DNA of 64,000 bases from Dolomedes plantarius (taxonomy: Eukaryota; Arthropoda; Arachnida; Araneae; Dolomedidae). The notes below the pieces were generated by a model. It made no database searches and was not told the DNA's origin. It saw only the letters and a list, made by a program, of their open reading frames with translations. Positions 1 to 11,616 of the stretch are shown one piece after another (the stretch's first letter is position 1; every line of letters starts with the position of its first letter). The position numbers and the translations under genes were made by a program. The stretch lies in the NCBI GenBank assembly GCA_907164885.2, contig OU015490.1, positions 97,187,104 to 97,251,103 on the forward strand. Reading direction: 5' to 3'.

Positions 1-416
1 GTCGCCGTTACTTAAACTTTTTTCACAAATGAAACAACGAGAATCCGATGAAGAAACCATAATAATTCACTAAGTAACAACCGACTGCGAACGAGGATAA
101 GAAACGACTAGAGAGGGTAAGGTGGAACAACTAGAAGCGGATTCATTATATTGGAATATGTTTAACCCTAGAAGTGACAACCCGAATCTAGCTGATCCAT
201 GTTTTCTGCCCTGTGTATGACAAGAGAATTAAGCTCGAGCACCTGTTTCCCCTGACAAAAGGAACAAACGAGTTGCGCTCGCGTCAATGGATTTCGCTTC
301 ATTGGGACACCCCGAGATGGACTACCCTTACTTTACAGAGCACTTTTATTGTGACCGAAAGAATACGGGAATAGTTGAAAGAAATTCAAGGAATTTCTTG
401 CCACAATTTTAAGTGA
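1..416. other. unassigned leading stretch
   Basis: Somewhat less AT-rich than the rest of the window. No ORF of note, no terminal repeats and no RNA signature were seen. Confidence 0.4.
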
Positions 417-1012
417 AATGCGGATAGTCCAGGGAATAGAGGTATTCTACCTTGCAAAAGGTCGGAAAGTTCTGATTTTTTGATATGTTGTATAAATCAG
501 ATTCATAGTAAAAAACCCAAGATTTCGACCCCCCTCCCCCCTGTGCGTATGGCGTTAAATTCATGTAATTCATGTTTGTAATTAATGTTTGAAGTAGTAA
601 CGAGTGAAAAATGAGTATATAGTATTGATAACATAAGCAAATTTGACAATGATATGACATTTTTGTCGTTTTTGAAAATTTTGCTTAAATTTGGCGGACC
701 GCAGCGCCGGAGCCAATGGTCATGGAATGAAACTTTACACATCAAAAGTTGTAGTAAATTTTATTTTCTACAAGTTTTGTGTTGGAAGTTTTTCTCATAA
801 ATGTACGAATACGAAGAAATGAGCAAAAAATTGAAAAGCCACCAAAACTTTTGAGGTTATTTGCGCCCCACGGAGCGTGCACAGAGGGGAGGAGGTCGAA
901 AACTTGAGGTTTTTACTAGGAACCCGATATATAAAAAATTTACAAAATCAGAACTTTCCGACCTTTTGCAAGATAACCCTCTTTTTTCTTCCTCTATTTC
1001 CTGGACTATATG
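417..1012. repeat. foldback / MITE-like inverted repeat
   Basis: The segment at about 417-545 is matched as reverse complement by about 870-1012. Both arms share ATAGTCCAGG near the outer end, the block TTGCAAAAGGTCGGAAAGTT, and an inner stretch reading TTTCGACC followed by a C-rich run and CTCTGTGC or similar. The arms are about 130 bp and surround about 325 bp of AT-rich sequence with no coding signal. Several indels separate the arms, so the copy is old. No target duplication was identified. It could be a foldback element or a MITE with long terminal repeats. Confidence 0.7.
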
Positions 1013-1139
1013 CAACACGTGAAGAAATATCTGTCCCTATGCAATAGACCGTAATTTTAAAGAAAAGAGATTTTTTAATAGAAACGTTTGAGAAATTATT
1101 GATAATTAGGATTGAAGATCTCCAACTTAAACGCATATA

Positions 1140-1247
1140 GATAAGTTTTGTCCTTATACAAGCGCGATGCTAAATTTCGACTTACACACTTTCTACTTAC
1201 GAGGAATGTCCTGGAACGAATTAACTGTGTAAGTCGAGGACTTACTG
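1140..1247 (-). mobile_element. Tigger/pogo-like terminal fragment
   Basis: Read on the minus strand from 1247, the sequence begins CAGTAAGTCCTCGACTTAC and continues with AATTCGTTCC, which is the usual shape of a pogo/Tigger terminus. It is followed outward by TA at 1248-1249. No matching second end was found upstream, so this is a truncated copy. Confidence 0.55.
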
Positions 1248-1249
1248 TA

Positions 1250-2219
1250 TTAAATTAATTTATTTTCTGCTATGAAGGGACTTCTAATCGCAGTACAATA
1301 GAGAAAAATAACACTAGGTAAGAATAATATCTAGCTGAACGGGGGATTACAAAATAAACAAAACATATCTCTCATAAGAATAGTCTCTAGCAGCAACTCC
1401 TAATCAGAATATATTGTGCTAATAAAGGTAACACACCAACGCGGAAAAGGAAACTTGAACAATATAATCTTTTGCTTACTTCGTCCGTGGTCCCAAGTGT
1501 CACTCTAAGGAACGTTTATGCCATAAATATTTCTTAAACCTTTCCTCAAGCTACTGAATCTGGAAATTTTATCCATAAAAGCTCAACAAATACCACAAAA
1601 ATAAAAACATATTAACCACCAGTAAACCCCTATGAATACACAAGAAACAAAAATATGCTTACTTAATCGAGTTGTTGAGACTGTAAACTTGAAAAATACC
1701 TTCTCCAAATACGACTACATGGTTTAAATTAAATAGCAGAATATCCTCATTATAGAGCTAGGGGGAAAGACTTTAAATATACAGCACGCTCCATCCGAGT
1801 TTCATAGCTTACCTTTGGGGAAATGTTAATTTAAAAATATTTATTTTACGTTTCCTTTAAATTAGATGGCAAATATCTGGCATTTAGAATCCAAGCTTTT
1901 CAGCATTTATCTGGGTAAGTATATTTTTAGAAATACTTCTATAATGTTTCGTTAAGCTTAGACAAAGCAAATATCTGGCGATATCCTTTCAAGTCGATCA
2001 GTTTATCCCGGGGATGGATAGTCTTTAAAAGAATACTTTAATGCCGGTTTTGGAACAAAAATTTTTTAAGGACCAGAGATCTTGGACTAAAATGTATATG
2101 TGGAATTTGGATGCTAAAATCACTAGGGTGCTAAAACTTAGAGTGTCAAGGAAAGCAATGGATGTTAAACATGTGAATAAGCAAAAATCAGAAACAGATA
2201 AATAACCAACCTCAACAAT
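1250..2219. other. unassigned AT-rich DNA
   Basis: No ORF, terminal repeat or internal repeat could be supported here. Confidence 0.4.
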
Positions 2220-2914
2220 GTGAAAGTATTATGGACGGTAGCTCTAATACTGAAGGTGAAGATGATTTTTATTTTGACGAGGATTTTAAGTAAGTTGCTA
2301 CACCTTCAAAATAAGTTGGCAGCTCCAAAAGTGTATTCAAAAGTTTGGTTTCTCACTAAAAGTGACCCTTCATGCACAGCTGGTACACAGAATCATTGGG
2401 AAGTTATACACTACTCAAGATATCTGAGCGATGAGCTGAAATTAGTAGTTAATCCTGTAATGCAAATGAATGATTTTATGGTCACCCAGGAAACCTGCTG
2501 ATTGTCACGATCAACGACAAACGATCCTATGTGAGGAAATTCGGCTGCAGAAGAATCATGATAGCCCGAACACTTCCCAATGAAACAATTTGTGATTTTG
2601 TCAATACGCTTCTCAATTTTCACGCAAACGACTGTGGAGAACTGATCAATTGGCAGAAATGTTCCCTTACTGAACCTCCACTGACTAAGCATATAACCAG
2701 TGCAGAAATTGAGAAAATGGCTGAAATAGGTGACTTTATTGAAAGTAATCTGTGGACACTTCCATGTCGTACACAAGATGTCGAAAGAGCAGTCAAGGTA
2801 GTGTCAGAGGCATCCTCATCTGTCTGTGAAACAAAAAGTCGCGATGACTTTATACATACAAAATTCGCGTTTCGAAAGCTGATGCCAAACTTCGAAAATA
2901 AGTCAAAAACTTAA
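2220..2914 (+). pseudogene. degraded fragment of a multicopy arthropod protein family
   Basis: Two open stretches in different frames (2220-2501 and 2531-2914) appear to be parts of one decayed coding region. The second encodes 127 residues, including FGCRRIMIARTLPNETICDF near its start, and LPCRTQDVERAVKVVSEASS and RDDFIHTKFAFRKLMP towards its end. From memory, the motif PCxTQxVERxVKxVxEAS followed by RDGFI and KLMP occurs in a repetitive, uncharacterised protein family seen in arthropod and cnidarian genomes. I do not know its biochemical role. No terminal repeats bracket it, although a Tc1 element starts 30 bp downstream. It is probably a transposon-derived remnant; a frameshifted host gene exon is possible but less likely. 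Confidence 0.5.
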
Positions 2915-2943
2915 AATAAGCCAACTTAACATAAGGCAAAATA

Positions 2944-4299
2944 CACTGCTGGCCACGGTAAATGCAACACACTGAAGGAAACATGCAAATAACATGAAAT
3001 TTACAACATGCATTAGCTGAGGTGAGATATGCAAATGATTAGAATTTCAGCGCAGACGCACATCACGCGCGCCTATGGCGCCACTTCAAAGCGCTATTTA
3101 AGGCTTGGAGATTTCGACGATTTCAAGTTCGGCAATTGTGTTTTTCTTGTGGTTTTTTCAAAAAAAACGATCAATTATGCCTCGTCGAAAACAGCGATCA
3201 TCTTTTGATCAAGTATCCGAGTTCGACAGAGGAAGGATAGTGGCCTACCGAGATTGTGGATAATCTTTCAGGGAAATCGGTAGTCGTGTTGGACGAAACC
3301 AAACAACTGTAATGCGGATATGTGATCCTTGGATGCAGGAGGGTACGACGGACCGGCGTGTTCGATCGCATCCACCTCAGCGCACCACTTCACTTGATGA
3401 CAGGCAAATTGTGCAGTCTATAACGCATCATCCAGTGTCTGCGCGTACCATTCGACGCCGTTTACTTGCAGAGTGGTCTGTCCGCAAGACGTCCATTGCT
3501 TTGTCTACCCTTGACGCAGAACCACAGACGTCTCCGCCGCCAATGGTGCGATGACAGAAGGATGTGGACGGCAGAATGGAATAAATTGTCTTTACTGACG
3601 AGTCACGCTTCTGTCTGCAACACCACGATGGTCGCATTCGAGTCTGGAGAAACCGTGAAGAGAGGATGCTGAACAGCTGCGTTATTCACCGCCACACTGG
3701 TCCTGCACCGGGTATTATTTTATGGGACGGTATTGGATATCACTCTCGCACACGTCTAGTACGCATTGCCGGTACTTTAAACAGCGAGCGATTCATCTCC
3801 GAGGTGTTGGATCCAGTTGTCCTTCCTTACATTCAGGGCTTGCCCACAGCCATATTTTAACAGGATAATACGCGACCACACGTGGCACGCATTGTCCAAC
3901 GATTCTTCGTCAATAGCCAGATTGAATTGCTTCCCTGGCCGCCTCGCTCTCCGGATCTTTCGCCGATAGAAAACATGTGGTCCATGGTTGCTCTACGATT
4001 GACCCAGATTCCATCCCCAGCTGCCACAGCAGATCAACTTTGGCAACGTGCGGAAGCTGCTTGGTCTGCTGTACCCCAAGAACTCATCCAAAGTCTCTTT
4101 GAATGAATGCCGAGGTGTGTGGCAGCGGTGATCTCCAACAATGGCGGCTACTCTGGCTACTGATTTTGGCAGGAACCACACTTCACAGAAATCTATAAAT
4201 TTAATCATCTGATACTTGGTCAACATGTTATCTACAAAATAAATTTTGTTGTGATATCTCTTGTCTTTCTTGGTGTTGCAATTTGGGTGGCCAGCAGTG
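2944..4299 (+). mobile_element. Tc1-like transposon, full length but dead
   Basis: Terminal inverted repeats begin CACTGCTGGCCAC at 2944 and, as reverse complement, at 4299; the pairing extends through GCAACAC, about 28 bp with mismatches. The element is flanked by TA at 2942-2943 and 4300-4301, the canonical Tc1/mariner target duplication. Its 1356 bp hold a single broken transposase gene. Confidence 0.9.
3177..4163 (+). pseudogene. Tc1-like transposase pseudogene (DD34E)
   Basis: Transposases of this family bind the element's terminal repeats through an N-terminal helix-turn-helix and cut and paste the DNA with a DDE catalytic core. The reading starts MPRRKQRSSFDQ at 3177, meets an in-frame TAA after about 28 codons, and continues through the HTH region. 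A frameshift near 3500 moves about 95 bp into another frame, after which the original frame resumes with TDESRFCLQHHDG (first catalytic D). A TAA replaces the Q expected before QDNTRPH (second D). SPDLSPIEN supplies the E, with 34 residues between D and E. Another stop at 4104-4106 precedes the usual MPRxVAAVI ending at 4163. Three in-frame stops and a double frameshift make the gene inactive. Confidence 0.9.
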
Positions 4300-4301
4300 T
4301 A

Positions 4302-4724
4302 TAAAGTGTAAGATGGCTTTATCACTAAACAGAAAAAAAATGCGCCCATATTTTGTTGGGAGAGTTGGTGGGTGCGGGAGGAATTCGAAGGCAGTCACCT
4401 CCTCGTGATCCACTTCGATTTTTAAGCAAACGATACAAAGTGTCATTCTAAATTAACAATTCGTGAGAAGTTGAGAACTTAATCTTTTAAATGGTACCTC
4501 ATTTATCGAGTTTGGTTAAGTATGAAGGGTGAGAAAATGATTGTCACAAAAAATCACCTTCTAGAAATAATATATATGGTTTTCCTATGCAAAAAGAATT
4601 CCGTGCACCTACGTAGATGTTGCCAATAGACAAACTCATTACTGAAATCACTGAATGATAATAAAATCAAACGAGTTTTAAATTTAAAAGTTCAGTTTGA
4701 CTGATAATATTATATATATATATG
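4302..4724. other. unassigned AT-rich DNA
   Basis: No supported ORF or repeat between the Tc1 element and the following MITE. Confidence 0.35.
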
Positions 4725-4726
4725 TA

Positions 4727-4879
4727 TAGTGGAATCTCGATCTATCGTTTTTCAAGGGACCGATTGAAATGAACGATAGATGAGGAAACATAACAAAGAA
4801 ATATGATCGTTGGGACTGGAAAAAATGAACGACACATACGGAAAAACGATGGATCCGAAAACAATGGATCGAGATTCCA

Positions 4880-4882
<3 letters not shown>
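4727..4882. mobile_element. 156-bp Tc1/mariner-superfamily MITE
   Basis: The left end reads TAGTGGAATCTCGATCTATC and the right end, reverse complemented, reads CAGTGGAATCTCGATCCATT. Both are bordered by TA (4725-4726, 4883-4884). A second internal inverted motif, GATGGATCCGAAAACAATGG, lies near the right end. There is no coding capacity. The CAGTGG-AxTCTCGAT terminus is closest to pogo/Tigger-type ends. Confidence 0.75.
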
Positions 4883-4943
<61 letters not shown>

Positions 4944-4975
4944 TCGTATATATTTATGTGTGTGTGTGTGTGTGT
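4883..4975. repeat. (TA)n then (TG)n microsatellite
   Basis: About 58 bp of alternating TA directly abut the MITE's right end, followed after a short spacer by a (TG)n run at about 4957-4975. Confidence 0.95.
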
Positions 4976-4984
4976 ATGAATAAA

Positions 4985-5726
4985 TTATATTTACTAAACT
5001 CAGTGTTTAAAGAAAATACTGTGTCGCAATTGATGTGCATAGTACTGTTAAGATTAGCATAAAATATTGATAATCCAGATTGCATCTCAGATTTAATAAA
5101 TCTGCAACATTTTCCGAGTTCCAAATCTTCCCTCTAACGAAGGATTACGATACAAAATATTTGTTTGATATTTTCTTAAGATATGTTTTTCTTACGTTCC
5201 CATGTCAGATCCATTTGATCCATATATAAAGTCTAGATAACATGTGAAAAACAAGTTACAGCTTCCCATCCTGTTTATATAGACTCTAGGGATTACAGTC
5301 TTTATTCATTACCTTTCTTGCGTATCTGGGAAATAGCATTATGTTTGCATTACGCACATGCGATATAGGGATTTCAAATTGTATAGTTTGATATTTCTGG
5401 CTGAAACTTGTGATGTTGGATGGCTGAAATATTACAATGAATTGTATTATTGCTTTTATATACATAAACCTGCTTGTGAAGACTGCTAATAAAAATACCG
5501 AATTGTTAATATCCACAACAAAATGTATTTTTATGTTATATATCATAATGGTGTTTGTATATTTATCAAAAATGTGTATTTTTTATTACATCAAATTCTC
5601 TCACATAGTACGGATGCGGAAAAAAATTACTAGAGCTATTCAATGAAATAGAGTTATTCAATGTAGCTTAAGATCTGCCTGCGCTGAAATGGCTGTTTTT
5701 GTGCAAAATTTCGAAAAAAAAATTAT
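4985..5726. other. unassigned AT-rich DNA
   Basis: Short open frames only; none has recognisable protein features. No repeat found within the window. Confidence 0.35.
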
Positions 5727-6082
5727 TGCTCTATTTCAAAGGACAATCTTTTAGGATTCTAAAACTGCTTGGTACGATTTTTATTGGTACGATCATTCGA
5801 ACTGAATTTATAGCCAATTTAATAAACCGAAAGTTATATTCAAAAATTAGAAGTAGTATCTTTAAGTGTCTTTTCTTAGAAAACTCATTTTTCAAATACT
5901 TTTGTAAACGATAAAGCTAATAATTTAAAAAGTTTTCAATATATTTCAATAAAACTTTGCAGTAGTGTTTTACATATTACTCACAATGTTTTCAATTAAA
6001 ATCTAAGATATATGATAACTGAGCCATTCTTCAGGTACCTGTACTTAAGAAAAGATATTTTTTTTCAAATAAGTGTTTTTCA

Positions 6083-6087
<5 letters not shown>
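5727..6087 (+). repeat. dispersed repeat G, left copy
   Basis: Matches the reverse complement of 9236-9587 over its whole length. Shared blocks include CAATCTTTTAGGATTCTAA, GAAAACTCATTTTTCAA and ACTTTTGTAAACGA. Several indels separate the copies. No ORF. The two copies face each other across 3.1 kb. Confidence 0.8.

Positions 6088-6088
<1 letters not shown>

Positions 6089-6138
<50 letters not shown>
6089..6138. repeat. (TA)n microsatellite
   Basis: About 50 bp of alternating TA between repeat G and a Helitron-type repeat A copy. Confidence 0.95.
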
Positions 6139-6140
<2 letters not shown>

Positions 6141-6480
6141 CATTTTGCATGGCGATTCTTCTTATAGTGTAGGGGTGCACTAAGAAATATTTTGAAAAAT
6201 TCTTCTTAGATTTTTTTTAATTAAATTTTTAAGCTCTTTTAGAAACTTTTTTTTTGTATTGAAAATAATAATTTGGGGGATATAAAATTTATATCACAAG
6301 AAAATCCCTTTAAAATGAAATCTTTTTCGAATCTTTACCTCCATTTTCTAATTTTTGGGGAATTTTTAAATGTCAATTTTTAGAATTGAATTTATTAAAT
6401 GCTGATCACGTGATTGATTGAAAATTAGGGTTATGTTTGTTGAGTCTCTTAGATATAAAAGGTACGTGACCCCTTAACAA
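6139..6480 (+). mobile_element. repeat A (non-autonomous Helitron-like), copy 1
   Basis: Begins TTTTGCATGGCGATTCTTCT directly after a (TA)n array and continues with GTGTAGGGGTGCACTAAG. The same sequence occurs in reverse complement near 50700-51020 and again from about 63680 to the window end. The copy at 49511-51094 has Helitron ends, so this is interpreted as a 5' portion of the same family. The first ~60 bp of the element are replaced by or expanded into the microsatellite, and no 3' CTAG end was found here. Confidence 0.6.
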
Positions 6481-7030
6481 CAAACAAAATGCGAAATTAG
6501 AATTCAGAACATGCCAAAGTTACCATCCCACTACCTCCCAGGAACTATCCATTTTTTCATTCAACCAAAATTTTATGTTAAATTTTACATTACTTAATGA
6601 GTAGGTTAGGGAGCTTATCACAGGCTTTTCATCAAGCTCTGGAAAAAAACCTACAATGAATGTCGAGGATAAACATAAGTCTGGGCCTTAATCCTTTAAA
6701 GCCTTTGTTTAACTGCATAACAGCGTAGTGTGTTCATCATTGCAGGTTTTACACTTTGAAAAGGATATATGTCGCCTAGGTAGGCAGTTTATGCAGAATC
6801 AGAACATGTTTGAAGTTATGTTACTTCTCATGAGCATTAACTAAATGGAATTGTTTCAGATTGAAATAGTATAGAAGTTTAGCAAATGTAAAGCTGTTTC
6901 CAACTCGTGCTGAAAAATTTTATATAAAAAAATTAAGTTCGCTCGGAGCACATTTTTTCAAAAATATACAGTACTGATTAAATACATAAAATTTTAGTTC
7001 AAATGAGATATAAAATCATGAAAAAAAATG
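6481..7030. other. unassigned AT-rich DNA
   Basis: No ORF or repeat supported. Confidence 0.35.
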
Positions 7031-8335
7031 CAGAAGGTCGTTCGCACTTTATGGAAACGATTTTGATAGTTCCGTTTTATGTATAAATGCCGTATTTTTG
7101 AGGACGATTTGTTTTAATCTGATAGCCATGGTTCTTGACAAAGCTCTAGCTTGAATATTCCATGAAAGTAAATTTTTCTTAGTACTGTCATGTCAATTTT
7201 ACAGCATTCTTGTTGGGCCGTTTTCCAATGTCTGTTCAGTGTTCTTGGAGGCCGTTTACCTAAGGCTCGTTTTAATAAACCGAAAGCGCGAAAGTCAATT
7301 GGAGAAGCGCCAGGGGATTTCACAGGTATTGCATACACAGGGAAACACTTTATTTCTGTTTCTGATTCTTTCTTTGCTAAATAAGTGGCAGTTGATTTAG
7401 ACATATGACTAAAGGCTTTGTCCATATGAATCTCAACTTTACCAATGTCCTTTCCATATAAGGATGGAATTTCTTCTTAAAAAATTGGTTCTAAAATATT
7501 CTGCTGATAGTTGAGTAAATTAATTTTGGTTGTACTTGAGATTTTTTTTTATTTTTAATTTACTGATGCAACAAAATCCTGCAACTATCAGGAATCCCTT
7601 TGGAAACTCTTCTGTACACTGATGAAGCCATTTCGTACGGTCATTCCCGTCAGTTGAGCAATAGAGGTCTCGTCAGTTGAGCTCTATTATTACAGTCACT
7701 TAAATACACCGATGCCTCATCGAGTGTTACAAAAAATTCCCCTTTTTCAGCAGCTAGGTGTTTTTCATATCATTTTCTACAATATTTTTATCTTTCAGCA
7801 ATATTGACAAAAGCAGATGAACTTTAGGTTTAAACATCTTTTTTTAAACCTCAAATATTTATGAATGATTTCTCTTACAGTGCCACCAGACCTTCCCAGT
7901 TACGAAGCAATGGATCTTTCTGTCGGCGGATTTTCTTTTAGGATCAGAGACTTTACTTTCTTTAAATTTTCCTGCGTTTGAACAGTCTTATGATGTTTAG
8001 CTGTCATGTTTTTATTTTTACTTTCAGTTAGACTTATTTTTCCTTTCAAATTTAATATGTTATAAATACCTTTTTTTGAAATGCCATAACCGTGACATTT
8101 TAACCGATTTGTAATCTGTTGATACGAATATTTCTGGTCGGAAAGCGCAGTTACGTAACCTTCGATCCATCTATCAATTTTAGGAGCCAGTTTCAAAATA
8201 TATCTCTCATTTTACGTTCCGATACAATCAAAACAGTAGGAGACGATTATTCTGAAGTTGCCAAATTTTTATCTCAAAATACAAATGACAAAAATAAATT
8301 CAAAATTGCTTCCATAAAGTGCGAACAATCTTCTG
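7031..8335 (-). mobile_element. mariner-superfamily element of DD41D type, copy 1
   Basis: The left end reads CAGAAGGTCGTTCGCACTTT, and the right end, reverse complemented, reads CAGAAGATTGTTCGCACTTT. Pairing continues through ATGGAA-CGATTTTGA for about 38 bp. TA follows the right end at 8336-8337; the left flank is TG, probably a decayed TA. The 1305-bp element carries one broken transposase gene on the minus strand. A second, more decayed copy in plus orientation lies at 52850-54117. Confidence 0.85.
7114..8196 (-). pseudogene. DD41D mariner-type transposase pseudogene
   Basis: The gene reads right to left. From 8196 an N-terminal HTH region is open for 98 codons (MKLAPKIDRWIEGYVTALSD, then YSYQQITNRLKCHGYGISKK). 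A degenerate middle follows, in which VTLDEASVYLSDCNN (about 7690-7730) supplies the first catalytic D. From 7425, 103 codons are open: MDKAFSHMSKSTATYL has the second D and SPIDFRAFGLLKRALGKRPP the third acidic residue, here D. I count 41 residues between the second and third acidic residues, the DD41D signature seen in rosa-type members of the IS630-Tc1-mariner superfamily. Stops and frameshifts in the middle, around 7430-7890, make it inactive. The reading ends near the left terminal repeat. Confidence 0.85.
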
Positions 8336-8524
8336 TATAATTTTCGTTAAAAATTTCATAACATTTAAAATAGAGGGAATTTATTTTTTAGTACAGTTGA
8401 GTGCTTACGCCTGAGACCCTACACTCCATTCAACGAAATATATTTTAATTTCATTTATACTATATACTACAGTGACACTTAACTGGGTTCTAGAAGTAAA
8501 GTTTTACAATATTTCCAAAAATCA

Positions 8525-9225
8525 TTAAGGGGGTCCGGGACACATTTTGAAAAAAATTTTATTTATTGAGTTAAAATTTTGAATTTTTTTCTGATGTTTA
8601 ACCATATAATTTCTAAACAAAATCACACCATAAACCTGCTCAAAAAGTTTTTAAAAATTTTAAAGTTTAAAATGTTTAATAAAAGGGGAGTCATTTAAAA
8701 TCGTTTTAACTCGAAATATTATTTGTCGAATTTCAAAATTTCTTCATTTAATTAAACAGAAATATATAAATTTTAATTTTGATTCACCATTTTTAAAGTA
8801 TTAATTTTTTAAAAAATTAAAATTTTTAGATTAAAAATTGCGAAAAAATTATGTAACTTATTTTTAAAAAATCATATTTTCCAAAGTAAATATTTTTTTA
8901 AAATTTGCTGTATCAAAATTAAAGGAAAATAGTTGAAAAAGACATGTTACGAGTTTCAATCATTTATCTTTAACGGTTCTTGACTCATAATAATTTAAAG
9001 ACGAGAAATGGGGAAAAAACCTATATTGCAGAAAAACGCACTTACAGCTTTAAATAACTATTGGCTACTATTAGAATGTTGAAAAAAAGATAATAATTTC
9101 TCTTGTTTTAATTAAGATAGAAACAGGATTTAAACGTCATTTTAAGCTCAAAAGAACACAAAATGTTTAATGCAATAAAATGTTTTTTGAAAATTCGAAC
9201 AATTTTGTGTCCTGGACCCCATTAA
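8525..9225. mobile_element. TTAA-flanked MITE family B, copy 1
   Basis: Bordered by TTAA at 8525-8528 and 9222-9225. The ends read TTAAGGGGGTCCGGGACACA and, as reverse complement from the right, TTAATGGGGTCCAGGACACA. The interior is about 690 bp, extremely AT-rich and non-coding. A second copy (46821-48017) matches across its length once a solo LTR is removed. TTAA duplications are typical of piggyBac-type and Sola3-type transposases; which one applies is not shown by the sequence. Confidence 0.85.
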
Positions 9226-9235
9226 AATATACCAA

Positions 9236-9587
9236 ATGAGGTGAAAAACGCTGATTAAAAAAAATCTTTTTAAGTACAAGTACTTGTAGAATGATTCAAT
9301 TAGCACATATAGCTTAGCTTTTAGTTGAAACCATTGAGAGTGATATGTAACACACTATTGCAAAATTTCATTAAAATACATTGAAAACTGTTTCAGTGAT
9401 TAGCTTTCTCGTTTACAAAAGTAATTGAAAAATGAGTTTTCTAGAAGATGCGTTTAAAGATGCTACTTTTGGTGTTTTAATATAGCTTTCGGTGTAGTAC
9501 AGGGGCCATAAGTTCTCACCGAACGAATGTAAGAATCAAAGTGAAGAATCTTAGAATCCTAAAAGATTGGCCTTCGTATGCAGATAT
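9236..9587 (-). repeat. dispersed repeat G, right copy (inverted)
   Basis: Reverse complement of 5727-6087. Its inner end starts about 10 bp after the right TTAA of MITE B copy 1. Non-coding. Confidence 0.8.
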
Positions 9588-9913
9588 ATTCATTCTCCAG
9601 ATATTTCAAAGTAAGTAAATATTGTAAATACAGCATATGTGTAAGGGTAAGAAAATATGAAAACTGGTGTATTTCTGGAAAATTTTCTTTTATTTTTGCT
9701 ATGATTCAAATGCCTACTTCAAGTTTTCTTCTTTAACATAATCTTTGACATCTAATTACCCATAAAATTGAAATATTTAAATGAAATCGATTATTTTAAG
9801 GCATTTACCTTAAGCTGATGATACACTTTTCAAGTATGCATGTATTTGTATATTACATAAAATCCCGCAATTGTGTCTTCCATTGCTAAGAGCTGAAATA
9901 ATTTTCCTGTCTG

Positions 9914-9954
<41 letters not shown>

Positions 9955-11091
9955 CATATATATATGATGGAACTACAATGCAGCTCAAACACTTAAATTC
10001 CCTTTATTATATGGAACTTAGTGGCTATTAAATTTTGCTGAAAAATCATTCTTAATCGACTTTCAGTCTATTAAAAACTTCCAGAAAAGTACAATAAGAA
10101 ATAATAAGAATATCTACCTAAATACACAAATTGACTTTCGACAGAGTCAGAAATATTTTTATAGTTATAAAAAAATCAAATACATATTTTACTTTCCGTG
10201 AACTTAGGTAAAAAAATCACCGTTTATGACCACTTTAACTAAAACAAATTCGCAATTTCGCATTCACTAAGTGCTCAGAAAAAGTTTCCGTCGGTTTAAA
10301 TGCTCCAGAATCGACTTAAGCTACGAATTTCAGTCTGAACGATGCCTCTGGGTATTTCAACCCCCTTAATGATTATATGTCGAAGAAAAAGAGTAATGGT
10401 GGATGTAGAAAAGTTAAGGGCACTTTAATTGCTAGTGTGGGAAAGGTTTATTTGGTTGATATGTCCTAGGGGATTTTCATGCTGTAAATTGAAGTCTGTG
10501 TTCGTTACTTCAGCAAATGAGCTTGAAATTTAGATTCGTGAATAAGCTTTGATTTTATAAGCTTCAGCAAAATGGATAGGGTGATTTGATGAAGCTTTTA
10601 GAAAATATTTGATGAGAGGAAGATTCGTTCCAAATATCTAACATTAAATGGAAATCTTAAATCAAATACATTTCAAGTTAAATTACACTTTGTTATTTAA
10701 CTAAAATCTAAACATCATTAGTTTAAATTAAATGCAGTCACGGGGTATTTACCAAAGCTGTTATTAATTTAGCGTTAAAGCGGAGAAATACTAGAATAAA
10801 TTGCTTTTTAGAGTCAGTGAAGAAATCATTTACCATTATTGTTCACAATGGATTCTCATGGCGTAAATGCTATAAATAAGAGATTACAATAAATTAAATG
10901 ATATATTTTAGCTGTTACAAGAGATATAATATTATATGATTATTTTAAAAGTGGCATCTACAAACTGTCTATATAGTGTGTCAGATTCATATTAAATAAG
11001 AAGCTGCTTAATAAAGAAATGATAAAAACATAACAAAATAATAACAAATTAAAAAAAAATTGTTATTATTTGTTAGAAAATTTTAAAAATT
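9588..11091. other. unassigned AT-rich DNA
   Basis: Contains only the microsatellite listed separately at 9915-9966. No ORF, terminal repeats or second copies were recognised. Confidence 0.35.
9915..9966. repeat. (CA)n then (TA)n microsatellite
   Basis: About 30 bp of CA repeat passing into about 22 bp of TA repeat with one interruption. Confidence 0.95.
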
Positions 11092-11300
11092 TTAAGGGGT
11101 CGGAACACAAAATGTTATTTTATTTATTTAGATTTTGCAATTTGTTTTCTTCAAGTCTGTTTTTTTACAAAGATAAATGTGCAGTTAAAACTTGATAAAA
11201 GATCTTAAGAGGGTTGAATATTAATAGGCGATAATGACTATTATTAACAGTGATAATATTCTCAAAAAATATCATTTGGAAACATCGATTTCCTCAAAAC
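11092..11300. mobile_element. partial MITE family B end
   Basis: Starts TTAAGGGGTCGGAACACAAA and continues with a TTTTATTTATT stretch like the left end of family B. Similarity fades after about 50 bp and no right end is present. The far boundary given is arbitrary. Confidence 0.4.
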
Positions 11301-11469
11301 AGAGATAAAAATTAACTGAGTAATATGTCCATTACATCGCTACGAATGAATAATTGTGAAATCTCAGAAACGTTAATTACTCGGATTTTGCTCTTTTGAC
11401 CTAAAAAAAAATTATTGTCACAAGTAAATTTTACACTTTCACCGAAAATACAAATAATTAGTTTATCCT

Positions 11470-11612
11470 GATCTATCAGTATTAACATTGTTGAAAAAAT
11501 TTTGAATCATGGGTTTCTAATATGTCATACTATGAATCCCAATAATTGCGAATATCTAATATGCATAATATATGATAATAGATAACGATGCAAATCTTGT
11601 ATCTATCTAATT

Positions 11613-11616
<4 letters not shown>
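11470..11616 (+). repeat. dispersed repeat H, copy 1 (partial)
   Basis: Shares CATTGTTGAA, TTTCTAATATG and AATAATTGCgAATA-type blocks with 12890-13150 and 15433-15790. It is interrupted on its right by a (TA)n array carrying a Tc1 fragment. Non-coding, unclassified. Confidence 0.55.

Noticed and set aside
10340..10420. CCCCCTTAATG as a possible right end of a TTAA element
   Set aside because: No matching left end with the same terminal bases was found nearby.
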